The position numbers were made by a program, and so were the translations under genes. A stretch of DNA of 13,245 nt from Candidatus Zixiibacteriota bacterium (GTDB taxonomy: Bacteria; Zixibacteria; MSB-5A5; SM1-73): NCBI GenBank assembly GCA_020341875.1, contig CP070839.1, positions 2,346,656-2,359,900 on the forward strand, read 5' to 3'. Shown here in pieces: positions 12,991 to 13,245 of the stretch. The notes below the pieces were generated by a model. It was not told where the DNA came from. It saw nothing but the letters and a program-made list of their open reading frames with translations, and did no database searches. Numbering within the stretch: the stretch's first letter is position 1; the number at the start of each line of letters is the position of its first letter.

Positions 12991-13245
12991 TCAGCGTTGC
13001 CGCAGATACACCCCCATAAGGTCAAGCGGGGCATCAGAAACGGTGTAGTTCTGGCTCTGGCGGGACTGAATCAGCCTGAAGGTGCTTTCGAAGTGACCCG
13101 CCTGCACCACTCCGGGAAACCAATAGGGGAAGATGACCAGATAGCCGGCCCTTTCGATTGTGAGAAATTCCACCATGGTAGTCAGGTTGAACTGTAATTT
13201 ACCTGCAAGGTGCGGGTTGAAAAGCACACTTTGACTGTTTAGGCC
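12991..13245 (-). CDS. C-terminal part of an unidentified protein entering from the right edge
   Basis: On the minus strand a frame is open from the window edge at 13245 to a TGA at 12991-12993, with no stop in 84 codons. The internal ATG/GTG starts have no ribosome binding site, so the frame probably continues beyond the window. The peptide contains AGYLVIFPYWFPGVVQAGHF and ends PLDLMGVYLRQR. It has normal amino-acid variety, unlike the basic, proline-rich shadow frames elsewhere. I recognise no family. A 66-codon plus-strand frame overlaps it (12997-13197) but lacks a ribosome binding site. If real, this gene converges on the cysteine-synthase-family gene. Confidence 0.4.
   Translation of the reverse strand, partial: GLNSQSVLFNPHLAGKLQFNLTTMVEFLTIERAGYLVIFPYWFPGVVQAGHFESTFRLIQSRQSQNYTVSDAPLDLMGVYLRQR

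Noticed and set aside
12997..13197. 66-codon plus-strand frame at the right edge
   Set aside because: It has no ribosome binding site, and its peptide looks less natural than the overlapping minus-strand frame that is open to the window edge.
1..13245. CRISPR arrays, tRNA or rRNA genes, integrases or transposases
   Set aside because: I saw no regularly spaced repeats, no tRNA-like T-arm with matching acceptor ends, and no recombinase or transposase motifs on either strand.

Overview
The window looks like a chromosomal segment of a diderm (Gram-negative) bacterium. It has a lipobox lipoprotein, a PagL-like outer-membrane lipid A deacylase with a C-terminal aromatic residue, strong AGGAGG-type ribosome binding sites and sigma70-like promoters. 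Base composition is moderately GC-rich by eye. Nothing fixes the lineage. The mix of metabolic singletons, a scattered inverted-repeat element and a lone defence cassette resembles an environmental genome. All calls come from reading the translated sequence; no database search was run.

Left part (1-2468): the tail of an unidentified gene overlaps a GT-B glycosyltransferase by ATGA. After it come a GNAT acetyltransferase and a cupin whose start codon directly follows the GNAT stop, so those two are probably translationally coupled. A gene-free stretch of 526 bases follows.

Centre-left (2995-5226): a two-gene cassette made of an OLD/RecF-like ABC-type ATPase and an HNH nuclease of the PtuB/TIGR02646 type, with touching stop and start codons. 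This is the best candidate for a dedicated system here, a Septu-like (PtuAB) anti-phage module. It has its own long 5' non-coding region and a rho-independent terminator, and its composition is less GC-rich by eye than its neighbours.

Centre (5228-8875): a promoter directly follows the terminator and drives asnA (ammonia-dependent asparagine synthetase). Next are a lipoprotein with its own promoter, a gamma-carbonic-anhydrase-like left-handed beta-helix protein that lacks the canonical zinc histidines, a four-helix membrane protein, and a protein I assign to the DUF6886 family.

Right part (8876-13245): a PagL-like gene is followed by the decayed remnant of a second DUF6886 gene, so the intact gene and the relic flank pagL. 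Then come a secreted DUF1028-TPR protein, a small four-helix membrane protein, a MITE/REP-like inverted-repeat element, and a cysteine-synthase-family enzyme with a cysteine-rich C-terminal tail under a near-consensus promoter. A convergent partial frame enters from the right edge. Apart from the glycosyltransferase pair, the GNAT-cupin pair and the ATPase-HNH pair, most genes look like independent short transcription units.
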